In this document: positions 55,422 through 64,000 of the stretch, piece after piece
Layout: every line of letters begins with the position of its first letter
Numbering within the stretch: position 1 is the first letter of the stretch
Source: Brevundimonas sp. NIBR11
Lineage (GTDB): Bacteria; Pseudomonadota; Alphaproteobacteria; Caulobacterales; Caulobacteraceae
NCBI RefSeq assembly: GCF_027912535.1
Contig: NZ_CP115465.1
Span: 1,034,001-1,098,000 of the forward strand
Direction of reading: 5' to 3'
Length of the DNA stretch: 64,000 nucleotides
Program-made: the position numbers and the translations under genes
The notes under the pieces: generated by a model
The model's database searches: none
What the model was told of the DNA's origin: nothing
The model's input: only the letters and a program-made list of their open reading frames with translations

Positions 55422-57407
55422 ATGTTCAAGTCCGTCCTGGTCGCCAATCGCGGCGAGATCGCCTGTCGCGTCTTCCGCACCGCCAAGCGGATGGGTATCC
55501 GCACCATCGCCGTCTACTCCGAGGCCGACGCGAACGCCCTGCACGTGCGTGAGGCCGACGAAGCCGTCCTGATCGGCCCGGCCCCGGCGCGCGAGAGCTA
55601 TCTGGCCGCCGAAAAGGTCCTGGCCGCCGCCAAGGCCTCGGGCGCCGAGGCCATCCACCCCGGCTATGGCTTCCTGTCGGAGAATGCGGAGTTTGCGGAG
55701 GAAGTGGTCGCTGCCGGCATCATCTGGATCGGCGCCCCGCCGGCCTCGATCCGCGCCATGGGTCTTAAGGACGCGGCGAAAAAGCTGATGGTCGAGGCCG
55801 GCGTCCCGGTCACCCCCGGCTACATGGGCGAGGACCAGTCGCCCGAGCGCCTGAAGGCCGAGGCCGACGCCATCGGCTACCCCGTCCTGATCAAGGCGGT
55901 GGCGGGCGGCGGCGGCAAGGGCATGCGCCGTGTCGATGCGTCCGACGCCTTCCTCGACGCCCTCGCTTCGTGTCAGCGCGAGGCCGCGTCCAGCTTCGGC
56001 GACGACCGGGTGCTGATCGAGAAATACATCCTGTCGCCTCGCCACATCGAGGTTCAGGTCTTCGGCGACAGCCACGGCGAGGTCGTCCACCTGTACGAAC
56101 GCGACTGCTCCCTGCAGCGCCGCCACCAGAAGGTCATCGAGGAGGCTCCGGCTCCCGGCATGGACGCCGCGACGCGCTCGGCGATCACCGACGCCGCCGT
56201 CCGCGCCGCCAAGGCCGTGAACTACGTCGGCGCCGGCACGATCGAGTTCATCGCCGACGCCTCGGAAGGGCTGAAGGCCGACCGCATCTGGTTCATGGAG
56301 ATGAACACCCGGCTGCAGGTCGAACACCCGGTCACCGAAAGCATCACCGGCGTCGATCTGGTCGAATGGCAGTTCCGCGCCGCCGCCGGCGAGCCCGTAC
56401 CGCTGAAACAGGCCGCCATCCCCCTGAACGGCTGGGCCATGGAGGCCCGCCTCTATGCCGAGGACCCGTCCAACGGCTTCCTGCCGTCGATCGGCAAACT
56501 CGATCATTTCGTCCTGCCCGACGATATCCGGGTGGACACCGGCGTCTATCAGGGCGGCGAGGTCAGCCAGTTCTACGACCCCATGATCGCCAAGCTGATC
56601 GTCCACGAGGACACGCGCGAGGCCGCCGCCGAAGCCCTCGCCGAAGCCTGCGCCGATGTCGAAGTCTGGCCCGTGCGGACCAACGCCGGCTTCTTGGTGC
56701 GCTGCTTGGAACATCCCCGGTTCGTTGCGGGTGAGGTCGATACGGGGTTCATCGGTGCAGAAGAGGCCGAACTCGCCGCTGCGGACCTGAGTATGGAGGT
56801 GCAACTCGCAGCTCTGGCCGTTGAGAATGCCGGTATTCACGAGCCTGGCCTGTCCGTGCCGTCATCGCAAAGTGATCTTTGGTCACCGTTCGATCCGCTC
56901 TTTGGTCTAAGTGGTCTTCGGCTAAACGGACAACGCTCCCAAGCCTTCAGGGTCTGGGTCGATGGGCAGCGAATCGACGGCGGGGTGAGCCTGAACGGAA
57001 GCCATTACACCGTGACCGTAAACGGAGCGGAAGACTTGGCCCTTGTTTACGGCGGGAAGGTTGAACTCTCCGCGCGCAACGCCGTGGTTGGCGTCGCTGG
57101 CCGAAGCCAACCGATCCTTTTCTTCCGCGGCAATGCTCATCTGATGTCAGGCTATGCCTCAGCCGCGACGGGCGGCACCGCCTCGGACGGCACGCTCCGC
57201 GCCCCCATGCCCGGCAAGATCGTCGCCACGCCCGCAAAGGCCGGCGACACGGTGACCAAGGGCCAGCCGATCATCGTGCTGGAGGCCATGAAGATGGAGC
57301 ACGCGCTGACCGCGCCCTTCGATGGCGTCGTCGGCGAGATCGGCTATGCGGTCGGGGACCAGGTCGGGGCCGACGCCGTGCTGGCGAAGGTCGAGGCGAA
57401 CGCCTAA
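55422..57407 (+). CDS. mccA: methylcrotonyl-CoA carboxylase biotin-carrying (alpha) subunit
   Basis: Biotin carboxylase plus biotin carrier, 661 residues. The N-terminal VLVANRGEIACRVFRTA, ATP-grasp KAVAGGGGKGMRRV (about 158-171), ERDCSLQRRHQKVIEEAPAP and FMEMNTRLQVEHPVTE are followed by a linker/BT domain (about 440-580). The C-terminal biotinyl domain has biotinylation K624 in EAMKMEH. Within the linker/BT part, about 56700-57165, the DNA turns lower in GC, with codons such as CTT, CTA, GTT and CAA that are rare on both sides. Pairs with mccB. Confidence 0.94.
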   Translation: MFKSVLVANRGEIACRVFRTAKRMGIRTIAVYSEADANALHVREADEAVLIGPAPARESYLAAEKVLAAAKASGAEAIHPGYGFLSENAEFAEEVVAAGIIWIGAPPASIRAMGLKDAAKKLMVEAGVPVTPGYMGEDQSPERLKAEADAIGYPVLIKAVAGGGGKGMRRVDASDAFLDALASCQREAASSFGDDRVLIEKYILSPRHIEVQVFGDSHGEVVHLYERDCSLQRRHQKVIEEAPAPGMDAATRSAITDAAVRAAKAVNYVGAGTIEFIADASEGLKADRIWFMEMNTRLQVEHPVTESITGVDLVEWQFRAAAGEPVPLKQAAIPLNGWAMEARLYAEDPSNGFLPSIGKLDHFVLPDDIRVDTGVYQGGEVSQFYDPMIAKLIVHEDTREAAAEALAEACADVEVWPVRTNAGFLVRCLEHPRFVAGEVDTGFIGAEEAELAAADLSMEVQLAALAVENAGIHEPGLSVPSSQSDLWSPFDPLFGLSGLRLNGQRSQAFRVWVDGQRIDGGVSLNGSHYTVTVNGAEDLALVYGGKVELSARNAVVGVAGRSQPILFFRGNAHLMSGYASAATGGTASDGTLRAPMPGKIVATPAKAGDTVTKGQPIIVLEAMKMEHALTAPFDGVVGEIGYAVGDQVGADAVLAKVEANA

Positions 57408-57416
57408 CTGCCGCCC

Positions 57417-57815
57417 ATGCCTCTGCACATGATCAAGCTCTGCGTCGGCGTCTCCGACGTGGAGTGGCTCGAGACCCGCGCGGCCAAAGGCGAACCCCTG
57501 ATCGTCCACACCCGGATGACGCCCAAGCGCGCGGCCGAAATCGAGGACGGCGGCTCGCTGTTCTGGGTCATCAAGGGGACGATCCTCTGCCGCCAGCCGG
57601 TGCTGGACATCACCACGACAGGAGAGGGCAAGACCTCTCGCTGCGAGATCACCCTAGCCCCCGAGGTGATCCGCACCGCTTCGCTCGCCCGTCGCCCGTT
57701 CCAGGGCTGGCGCTATTTCGAGCCCAAGGACGCGCCCGTCGATCTTTCGACCCTCGACGCCGGCGACATGCCCGAGGACTTGGCGAAACAGCTGCGCGAA
57801 ATGGGGGCGTGGTAG
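57417..57815 (+). CDS. DUF1489 family protein
   Basis: A 132-residue cytoplasmic protein of the alphaproteobacterial DUF1489 family, function unknown. Conserved parts are HMIKLCVGVSDVEWLE at the start, IVHTRMTPKRA, GGSLFWVIKGTILCRQ and RPFQGWRYFEP. It starts nine bases after mccA but is not known to belong to leucine catabolism. A short hairpin related to the inverted-repeat family (CTCCC-GCAA-G-GGGAG, about 57825-57839) follows. Confidence 0.88.
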   Translation: MPLHMIKLCVGVSDVEWLETRAAKGEPLIVHTRMTPKRAAEIEDGGSLFWVIKGTILCRQPVLDITTTGEGKTSRCEITLAPEVIRTASLARRPFQGWRYFEPKDAPVDLSTLDAGDMPEDLAKQLREMGAW

Positions 57816-57887
57816 GGCTACATCCTCCCGCAAGGGGAGAAGGGCTTTGTTGACCTTCGCCGCCCGACGTGGTCTCCGCGCCCTCCC

Positions 57888-59234
57888 ATGACCTTCCTTA
57901 GCCCCGCCACCCGCACCGCCACCCGCGAACTCTTGACCCTGGCCTGGCCGGTGGTGCTGGCGCGGATCGGCATCATGACCATGGGGCTGACGGACGCCAT
58001 CGTGGTCGGCAACTACGCCTCGCGTGAGCTGGCCTTCCATTCGCTGGCCTGGGCGCCCCATTCGATCATCGTGGTGACGGCGGTCGGCCTGCTGTTCGGG
58101 GTTCAGGTCATGACCGCCCGGATGCTCGGCGAGGGCCGCCGCGCCGAGGTCGGGGCCGTCCTCAGGCGGGGTCTGGCCTACGCCTTCCAACTCGGCATGG
58201 CCGCCTCCATCGCCCTGGTGTTCGTCGGTCCCTGGCTGCTGGGCCAGATGCGTCTTGAGGCCGGCCTGGCCGAGGGCGCGGGACCGGCCCTGGTGGTCCT
58301 GGCCCTGTCCATGCCCGCCTATCTGATCTCCGTGGCGGCCCAGTTCTTCCTCGAGGCGCTGGGCAAGCCCAAGCCCGGCATGGTCGCCATGTGGATCGCC
58401 AACGGCGTCAACCTGGCGCTCAACCTGCTGCTCGTCCCCGACCTTCTGGGCCTCGGCATTCATGGCGCCGAAGCCTCCTGCTGGGCCACCTTCTCGGCGC
58501 GCGCGGCCCTGGCGCTATTCCTCGTCATCTACATCGTCCGCCTGCCAGAGGCCCGGGCGCTGGGCGTCTTCACCAAGCCCGCGCCGGATCCCGTCGCCGC
58601 CGCCGAACAGCGCCGCATCGGCTATGGCGGCGGCTCGTCCTATTTCATCGAGGTCGCAGCCTTCGCGGCCATGACCTTCATCGCCGGCCAGCTCGGAACG
58701 AACGAGACCGCCGCCTGGGCCGTGGTGCTCAACATCTCGGCCGTCGTCTTCATGGTTCCGATGGGCCTGTCCTCGGCCACGGCGGTCCTCGTCGGCCGCG
58801 CCTATGGGGCGGCCGAGGGCAGGGCGGTTCTGCGCGCCGGCCTCGTCGGCATCGGGGTGGTCACGGCCCTGACCCTGATCGTGGCCCTGCTGGTCTGGCC
58901 CAGCGCCCACCTGCTGGTCGGCGCATATAATCGCGATCCGGCCCTGCTGGCGCTCGCCGCGCCCGCCGTGGTCCTGGCGACCCTCTTCTTCATGGCCGAC
59001 GGCATCCAGGTCGTCGCGGCCCAGGCCAATCGCGCGGCGGGAGACGTCTGGTGGCCGACCATCATCCATTTCGCCGCCTATGGCGGGGTGATGATGCCGT
59101 TGGGCTGGCTCCTGGCGCACCAGATCGGGGTGAACGGTCTGGTCTGGGCCGTCATCATCGCCAGCCTGGTGTCATCGACGCTTCTCACCGGCCGCTTCGT
59201 GCGGATCGCGCGGCGGATGAGCTCGCGCACCTGA
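57888..59234 (+). CDS. MATE family efflux transporter
   Basis: A 448-residue inner-membrane multidrug/cation exporter with about 12 predicted spans. The two-fold MATE pattern is visible: [28 protein letters not shown] near the N-terminus, and [26 protein letters not shown] after the midpoint. [23 protein letters not shown] is the typical fifth-sixth span link. Substrate cannot be predicted. Confidence 0.92.
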   Translation: MTFLSPATRTATRELLTLAWPVVLARIGIMTMGLTDAIVVGNYASRELAFHSLAWAPHSIIVVTAVGLLFGVQVMTARMLGEGRRAEVGAVLRRGLAYAFQLGMAASIALVFVGPWLLGQMRLEAGLAEGAGPALVVLALSMPAYLISVAAQFFLEALGKPKPGMVAMWIANGVNLALNLLLVPDLLGLGIHGAEASCWATFSARAALALFLVIYIVRLPEARALGVFTKPAPDPVAAAEQRRIGYGGGSSYFIEVAAFAAMTFIAGQLGTNETAAWAVVLNISAVVFMVPMGLSSATAVLVGRAYGAAEGRAVLRAGLVGIGVVTALTLIVALLVWPSAHLLVGAYNRDPALLALAAPAVVLATLFFMADGIQVVAAQANRAAGDVWWPTIIHFAAYGGVMMPLGWLLAHQIGVNGLVWAVIIASLVSSTLLTGRFVRIARRMSSRT

Positions 59235-59240
59235 CATTTT

Positions 59241-59392
59241 TCCTCCCACTCGGGAGGGTGGTCGAAGCGAAGCTGAGACCGGGTGGGGGCGGCAAGGCAA
59301 ACCCCGCAGACGTCTCCGGGTCGCCTTGCCCTTCCCACCCGGCTTCGCCTACGGCTCAGCCACCCTCCCCCGATGGGGAGGGAGATGACGTG
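59241..59392. repeat. large imperfect inverted repeat (REP-like element)
   Basis: The left half (from about 59241: CCTCCCACTCGGGAGGGTGG, GAAGCGAAGCTGAGACC, CCGGGTGGG, GGCAAGGC) is mirrored in the right half (GCCTTGCC, CCCACCCGG, GGCTTCGCC, GCTCAGCCACCCTCCC, ending GGGGAGGG near 59392). It fills most of the 209-base gap between the MATE gene and metG. It is the same type of element as 52710-52871. Confidence 0.75.
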
Positions 59393-59443
59393 GCCCGTGC
59401 CGATCTCTATATCCCGCAGCTTCCTCAGAACGACCGGAAACCC

Positions 59444-61147
59444 ATGTCCCGCATCCTGATCACCTCGGCGCTGCCGTACATCAACGGCATCAAGCATCTG
59501 GGGAATCTCGCGGGCTCCATGCTGCCGGCGGACGTCTACGCCCGCTTCAAGCGCGCCCAGGGCCATGAGACCCTCTACATCTGCGCCACCGACGAGCACG
59601 GCACCCCGGCCGAACTGGCCGCCGCCGCCGCCGGTCAGGACGTCCAGACCTATTGCGACGAACAGCACGAGATCCAGAAGCGGGCAGGGGAGGCGTTTGG
59701 CCTCAGCTACGACTGGTTCGGCCGCTCCTCGAACGCCGCCAACCGTCGCCTGACCCAGCATTTCGCCAAGGTCCTCGAAGACAACGGCCTGATCGAGGAA
59801 CGCGTCGACCGGATGATCTATTCGATCGACGACCAGCGCTTCCTGCCCGACCGCTATGTCGAGGGGACCTGCCCCCACTGCGGCCACGTCGGCGCGCGCG
59901 GCGACCAGTGCGACAACTGCGGCCGCCTGCTGGACCCGACCGACCTGATCGCCCCCTATTCGTCGGTCTCGGGCTCGACCAACCTCGAGGTCCGCGACAC
60001 CCGCCACCTCTATCTGCTGCAGACGAAGATCGAGGGCCGCATCCGGGAGTGGATCGAATCGAAGTCGGACTGGCAGACGCTCGCCCGCTCCATTGCCCTC
60101 AAGCATCTTGACGAAGGCCTGATCGACCGCGGCATCACCCGCGATCTGAAATGGGGCGTGCCGGTGGTCGGTCCCGACGGCGGGCCGCGTCCGGGCATGG
60201 AGGGCAAGGTCTTCTACGTCTGGTTCGACGCCCCCATCGAATACATCGGCGCGACCGAGGAATGGGCCGAGGCGAACGGCCGGACCTGGCGCGACTGGTG
60301 GCGTCTGGACGAAGGCGCCGAAGACGTCCGCTACGTCCAGTTCATGGGCAAGGACAATGTCGCCTTCCACACCGTCAGCTTCCCCGCGACCATTCTGGGT
60401 TCCGGCGAACCCTGGAAGACGGTCGATACGCTCAAGGCCTTCAACTGGCTGAACTGGTACGGCGGCAAGTTCTCGACGTCCCAGAAGCGCGGCGTCTTCA
60501 TGGACCAGGCGCTGGAGCTCCTGCCCGCCGACTACTGGCGATGGCGTCTGACGGCCTACGGCCCGGAACATTCCGACTCGGCTTTCACCTGGGAGGATTT
60601 CCAGGCCTCGACCAACAAGGACCTGGCCGACGTCCTCGGCAATTTCGTCAACCGCATCGTCAAGTTCGCCGAGTCGAAGTTCGAGGGCGTGGTCCCGGAA
60701 GGCGGCGAACCCGGGCCGCTGGAACAGAAGCTGGAGGCCGACGTCCGCGCCGGCCTCGCCGAAGCGACCGAGGCCTTCGAGGCCATGGAGTTCAGGAAGG
60801 CCTGTCAGGCCCTGCGCGCCGTCTGGGTGCTCGGCAACGAATACCTTCAGGAGGCCGCACCCTGGACCGCCTTCAAGACCGATGTCGACCGCGCCGCCGT
60901 CGGCGTTCGCACCGGCCTGAATCTGGTCGCCCTGTTCGCGCGCATCGCCGCCCCGGTCATGCCCGTCTCGGCCGAAAAGATCGCCGCCGCCGTGGGCGAG
61001 ACGGACCTCGCCTGGCCCGCGCTCGATGCGAACCTGCTGGACCAGCTGCCGCGCGGCCAGAAGGTCGCCGCCGCCGAAGTCCTGTTCAAGAAGATCGAGG
61101 ACGTTCAGGTCGCCGAGTGGTCGGAGCGGTTCGGAGGCGCCCAGTGA
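59444..61147 (+). CDS. metG: methionine--tRNA ligase
   Basis: A class I synthetase charging tRNA-Met, 567 residues. The HIGH-like motif lies in [19 protein letters not shown], the zinc knuckle has [19 protein letters not shown] (about 144-162), [14 protein letters not shown] is the family signature, and the KMSKS-like loop is FSTSQKRG. An anticodon-binding helical domain forms the C-terminus; the extra C-terminal tRNA-binding (Trbp111) domain is absent. Start is ATG 59444. Its TGA overlaps the GTG of the oxygenase gene. Confidence 0.96.
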   Translation: MSRILITSALPYINGIKHLGNLAGSMLPADVYARFKRAQGHETLYICATDEHGTPAELAAAAAGQDVQTYCDEQHEIQKRAGEAFGLSYDWFGRSSNAANRRLTQHFAKVLEDNGLIEERVDRMIYSIDDQRFLPDRYVEGTCPHCGHVGARGDQCDNCGRLLDPTDLIAPYSSVSGSTNLEVRDTRHLYLLQTKIEGRIREWIESKSDWQTLARSIALKHLDEGLIDRGITRDLKWGVPVVGPDGGPRPGMEGKVFYVWFDAPIEYIGATEEWAEANGRTWRDWWRLDEGAEDVRYVQFMGKDNVAFHTVSFPATILGSGEPWKTVDTLKAFNWLNWYGGKFSTSQKRGVFMDQALELLPADYWRWRLTAYGPEHSDSAFTWEDFQASTNKDLADVLGNFVNRIVKFAESKFEGVVPEGGEPGPLEQKLEADVRAGLAEATEAFEAMEFRKACQALRAVWVLGNEYLQEAAPWTAFKTDVDRAAVGVRTGLNLVALFARIAAPVMPVSAEKIAAAVGETDLAWPALDANLLDQLPRGQKVAAAEVLFKKIEDVQVAEWSERFGGAQ

Positions 61148-61857
61148 CGCCCGCGCTGGCGGAACATTCGCCGGCGACCCTCTCGGCCGTTCGCGACCGC
61201 CTCGCCCGCACCGGCCGCGCCCAGCTCCACGGGCTCCTGACCGAGTCCTACGCCGCCCACCTCCGGGCCGAGGCGGACAAGCCCGACTTCAACGTCGTGA
61301 CCCGCCGCTCGACCGGCCACGTCGACCTGCCCGGCGCCTGGCTCCATTCGCTGGAGCCGCAGCAGCGTCAGGCTCTCGGCCAGGCGGTGCAGACCGCCGC
61401 CACCGAAGACTTCCAGTACCTGTTCGACAACCACCCGATCTTCGACATGGCCGAGGCGGGGACCGCCGAGCCGGTCTGGGCCGATCTGGTCGCCTTCCTG
61501 AACGGCGAAGCGTTCTTGACGCTGATGCGCGAGGCGACGGGCGAACCCCGCGTCGCCATGGCCGACGCCCAACTGACTCGCTTCCGCAAGGGCCACTTCC
61601 TCACCGAGCACGACGATACGGCCGAGGGAAAGAACCGCTACTACGCCTATGTGCTGGGGCTCACGTCCGGCTGGCGCATCGACTGGGGCGGCCTACTGGC
61701 CTTCCACGACGGTTGGGGGAACGTCGCCGAGGCCTTCACTCCGCGCTTCAACACCCTGAACCTGCTGAAAGTGCCCGCGCCCCATTCTGTGACGCAAGTC
61801 GCCCTGTCCGCCGGCGCCGACCGGATCTCGGTCACCGGCTGGCTGCGCGGCGTCTGA
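61144..61857 (+). CDS. 2-oxoglutarate/Fe(II)-dependent oxygenase (prolyl-hydroxylase-like)
   Basis: A 237-residue non-heme iron oxygenase. The iron triad is H156-x-D158 (TEHDD) and H214 (PAPHSVTQV); R227 (DRISVTGW) would bind 2-oxoglutarate. It resembles the SM-20/ofd1-type prolyl hydroxylases that act on proteins, and it follows metG with a 4-base GTGA overlap, hinting at a translation-linked target (inference). Start is GTG 61144. Confidence 0.87.
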   Translation: MTPALAEHSPATLSAVRDRLARTGRAQLHGLLTESYAAHLRAEADKPDFNVVTRRSTGHVDLPGAWLHSLEPQQRQALGQAVQTAATEDFQYLFDNHPIFDMAEAGTAEPVWADLVAFLNGEAFLTLMREATGEPRVAMADAQLTRFRKGHFLTEHDDTAEGKNRYYAYVLGLTSGWRIDWGGLLAFHDGWGNVAEAFTPRFNTLNLLKVPAPHSVTQVALSAGADRISVTGWLRGV

Positions 61858-62325
61858 CTATTCGAACAGGCTTTCCGGCGCGCCGTATTCGTCGTGCCAG
61901 CCCATGTAGGCGACGTCGGTCGGGCCGATGATGTGGACAACTTCGGTCCAGCGTCCGCCCTGTCGACGCATCAGGCCAAAGGTGCCCGGCCCATCGAACA
62001 TGCCCTCCGCCAGCTCCTCGGCGTAGGAGGTGCGGGTGAAGTCGATCGGACGGCCGTCCGGACGCTGCACCTTACCGGAGAAGAAGGCCCAGTCGCCCTG
62101 AACTCTCAGCGTATCGACGACGAACTGGACCGGCTGGTTCAGCTCGGCCTCGATCGGCGCGCGTAGGGTGTCCAGCAGCGGGCGGCGCAGGGGGTCGCCA
62201 ACGGGGATGTTACGCGTGCCGGATTGGACGATCGGCGCCGGGTGCGCCGACTTGGTCTCGCCCGCCATGGGGCCGGCCAGCAGAAGGGACAGAAGCAGCA
62301 CGCTCATCGAGGAATTCCGGACCAT
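61858..62325 (-). CDS. secreted protein, function unknown
   Basis: A 155-residue exported protein. The signal MVRNSSMSVLLLSLLLAGPMAG precedes a soluble domain with PVQFVVDTLRVQGDWAFFSGKVQRPDGRPIDF and WTEVVHIIGPTDVAYMGWHDEYG. A start at ATG 62307 is also possible but would remove the basic residue of the signal. It is adjacent, tail to tail and without overlap, to the oxygenase gene, and 13 bases from the TerC gene. Family not recognised. Confidence 0.75.
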   Translation of the reverse strand: MVRNSSMSVLLLSLLLAGPMAGETKSAHPAPIVQSGTRNIPVGDPLRRPLLDTLRAPIEAELNQPVQFVVDTLRVQGDWAFFSGKVQRPDGRPIDFTRTSYAEELAEGMFDGPGTFGLMRRQGGRWTEVVHIIGPTDVAYMGWHDEYGAPESLFE

Positions 62326-62338
62326 GCGGCCGCCGGAG

Positions 62339-63217
62339 TCAGTCCGCCTTCGCCGCCGGTTCGGACACTACGGGGCCCGCGGCCGGGGTGGAAGCCGCCG
62401 CCGGCGCCGTGTCAGGCGACGTCAGGGGCGCGCCCTGGCCGGGCAGGGCGCTGTCCTCGCTGCGGGTCCCGCGCTCGAACTCCTCGACCTCCTCGGGCGA
62501 AATCGCGAGGAAGGCCGGGGCCGAGGCGTTGAACTGTTCCGTATTGCCGGTGCGGACCACGACGGAGCGCGCTCCGTCCCAGACCATGTGCAGGGCGACG
62601 TAAAGGACGATGATCAGGCCGACGTAGCCGATCCAGCGGTACTTGTTCAGCAGCTTGGCGATGAAGGTCGCCGCCACGCCCATCAGGCCGATCGACAGGA
62701 TCAGGCCGAACACCATGATCCATGGATGCTCGTGCGCCGCGCCGGCCACGGCCAGCACATTGTCCAGCGACATGGTCACGTCGGCGATCATGATCTGCAG
62801 CAGGGCCGCGCCGAAGGTCTTGCGCTTGATGCCCAGCTCTTCCGGCGTCGGCCCCTGACCGTGCTCGATGGCCAGCGCCAGTTCGAGTTCCTTCTGCGCC
62901 TCGGCCTGATCGTGGGTCGCCTGCTCGCGCAGCTCGCGCCACATCTTCCAGCAGACCCAAAGCAGCAGGACGCCGCCCGCCAGCAACAGGCCCACGATGG
63001 CCAGCAGCTGCACCGTCACCAGGGCGAAGACGATGCGCAGCACGACGGCGGCGGCCAGACCGACGAGAATCGCCTTGCGACGCTGTTCGACGGGCAGGGC
63101 GGCGGCGGCCAGACCCACGGCCACGGCGTTGTCGCCGGCCAGGACCAGGTCGATGGCAAGCACCTGTCCGAGGGCGGTCAGCTGGCTGGTGAGTTCGGGG
63201 GAGGAGAGGAATTCCAT
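62339..63217 (-). CDS. TerC/YjbE-family membrane protein
   Basis: A 292-residue inner-membrane protein with about seven spans, probably a metal (manganese) exporter. The two acidic repeat motifs are LAIDLVLAGDNAVAVGLA (about 20-37) and MIADVTMSLDNVLAVAGA (about 142-159). A cytoplasmic loop rich in Glu/Lys lies between, and the last 60 residues are a Pro/Ala-rich disordered tail. It may be in an operon with the secreted-protein gene 61858-62325. Confidence 0.87.
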   Translation of the reverse strand: MEFLSSPELTSQLTALGQVLAIDLVLAGDNAVAVGLAAAALPVEQRRKAILVGLAAAVVLRIVFALVTVQLLAIVGLLLAGGVLLLWVCWKMWRELREQATHDQAEAQKELELALAIEHGQGPTPEELGIKRKTFGAALLQIMIADVTMSLDNVLAVAGAAHEHPWIMVFGLILSIGLMGVAATFIAKLLNKYRWIGYVGLIIVLYVALHMVWDGARSVVVRTGNTEQFNASAPAFLAISPEEVEEFERGTRSEDSALPGQGAPLTSPDTAPAAASTPAAGPVVSEPAAKAD

Positions 63218-63261
63218 GATCGCTCTCTAGCGTCAGCGTGGCCGTGCGCCAAGTCGCCGCA

Positions 63262-64000
63262 TCAGCCCCTCTGCTTCCGCGAGGCCTCGTACAGGGCGAT
63301 GGCCGCCGCGTTCGACACGTTCAGGCTTTCGAATCCGCCCGGCATGGAAATCTTCGCCAGCACATCGCAGTGCTCGGCCACCAGCCTGCGGATACCGTCG
63401 CCCTCCGAACCCATGACCAGAACCGTCGGCCGGTGGTCCAGCGCGCCTTCCAGCGTCTCCTCCGACGACCCGTCCAGCCCGACCGCCCGCCAGCCCAGCT
63501 CGGCGAGGGTCTCCAGCGCCCTCGAGAGGTTCGTCACCCGTGCACAGGGCAGGCGCTCGGTCGCTCCTGCCGCCGCCTTGGCCAGCGCCCCGGCCAATAC
63601 CGGCGAATGCCGGTCCTGGACGACGATTCCCCGCGCCCCGAACGCGAGCGCCGAGCGGAAGATGGCGCCGACGTTCTGGGGATCGGTCAACTGGTCCAGC
63701 ATGACAATGATTCCCTCCGCCGGCTCGGCCAGGTCCTCGAGCGCCACGCCTTCCAGCGGCTGAACCTTGAAGGCCAGGCCCTGGTGCACCGCGCCGGCGG
63801 GCAGCATCCGCTCCAGCGCCAGGGCGTCGATCACCTCGATCTTGTGGCCGTTCGGAACGCCGTCCCGCTCCAGCTCGGCGGCGCGATCGGCGGTCGCCAG
63901 GAGGCGACCCGTCCCCTTCCTCGCCGGGTTGGAAAGCGCCGCCAGCACAGGATGTCGGCCCCACAGGAACCCGTCGGCGTCGACCTTGCCGCGCCCTGCG
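63262..64000 (-). CDS. rlmB: 23S rRNA (guanosine-2251-2'-O)-methyltransferase, 5' end cut by window
   Basis: A SPOUT-class (TrmH) enzyme methylating G2251 of 23S rRNA. The frame stays open to the window edge and reads GKVDADGFLWGRHPVLAALSNP, so the true start lies outside. SPOUT motifs are VMLDQLTDPQNVGAIFRSALAFGARGI (start given), VLVMGSEGDGIRRL and ISMPGGFESLNVSNAAAIALYE. An N-terminal ribosomal-L30e-like substrate-binding domain is partly visible. TrmH-family names vary; RlmB is the best fit. Confidence 0.92.
   Translation of the reverse strand, partial: AGRGKVDADGFLWGRHPVLAALSNPARKGTGRLLATADRAAELERDGVPNGHKIEVIDALALERMLPAGAVHQGLAFKVQPLEGVALEDLAEPAEGIIVMLDQLTDPQNVGAIFRSALAFGARGIVVQDRHSPVLAGALAKAAAGATERLPCARVTNLSRALETLAELGWRAVGLDGSSEETLEGALDHRPTVLVMGSEGDGIRRLVAEHCDVLAKISMPGGFESLNVSNAAAIALYEASRKQRG

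Overview
The window is 64 kb of GC-rich, gene-dense bacterial chromosome. The gene set points to an alphaproteobacterium of the order Caulobacterales, most likely Brevundimonas or a close relative. The main evidence is a MipZ division-site ATPase next to panC (51443-52276), an HWE-family histidine kinase, a TonB-dependent receptor fused to a carboxypeptidase-like N-terminal domain, DUF1489 and DUF486 proteins, GTG/TTG starts, and many ATGA or GTGA stop/start overlaps. I see no phage, insertion sequence, CRISPR array or plasmid gene. Most of the window is core genome.

Layout. 1-5.7 kb: tRNA-Thr, a small membrane protein, a HIT hydrolase, serS, then surE-pcm-nlpD-like. 5.8-11 kb: yajC-secD-secF, a squalene/phytoene-synthase-like gene and a PYROXD2-like FAD enzyme. 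10.9-12.8 kb: an HWE kinase and its stand-alone receiver. 12.9-14.4 kb: a carboxylesterase. 14.4-29.4 kb: a carbohydrate-use locus (GH1 glucosidase, LacI regulator, TonB receptor, GH144-type glycosidase, binding-protein ABC importer, a 1069-residue multidomain secreted protein, and a UgpC/MsmK-type ATPase). 29.7-31.8 kb: DEAD-box RNA helicase. 32-38.5 kb: a four-PPC-repeat caspase-like protease with an EF-hand loop, a lipoprotein, a methyltransferase with regulatory domain, a UBP-type zinc finger, an M28 peptidase and tRNA-Val. 38.6-42.6 kb: symporter, SDR/HxlR pair, small secreted and membrane proteins, gph. 42.7-49.7 kb: glmU-rpiA-gor-DAHP synthase-prephenate dehydratase, chorismate mutase, cytochrome c. 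49.7-52.7 kb: panC, SPOR lipoprotein, mipZ, DnaJ-like protein. 52.9-57.4 kb: leucine-type acyl-CoA carboxylase with an enoyl-CoA hydratase between its subunits. 57.4-64 kb: DUF1489, MATE, metG, a 2OG-Fe(II) oxygenase, a secreted protein, TerC and the truncated rlmB.

How the sugar locus may work (inference). The TonB receptor takes an oligosaccharide across the outer membrane. The Tat-exported GH144-type enzyme and the 1069-residue protein process it in the periplasm. The lipoprotein-permease-permease-ATPase importer brings products inside, where the signal-less GH1 enzyme finishes the job. Near-identical 14-bp palindromes at 15920-15933 and 29381-29394 lie upstream of the glucosidase/lacI pair and of the distant ATPase gene. 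They tie the two ends into one probable LacI regulon. The GH144 assignment suggests beta-1,2-glucan, but the substrate is not proven.

The most interesting points are this locus with its unassigned 1069-residue enzyme, the PPC-caspase-EF-hand protein, low-GC foreign-looking patches inside serS and mccA, large nested inverted repeats between genes, and five convergent gene pairs that share a CTAG stop.
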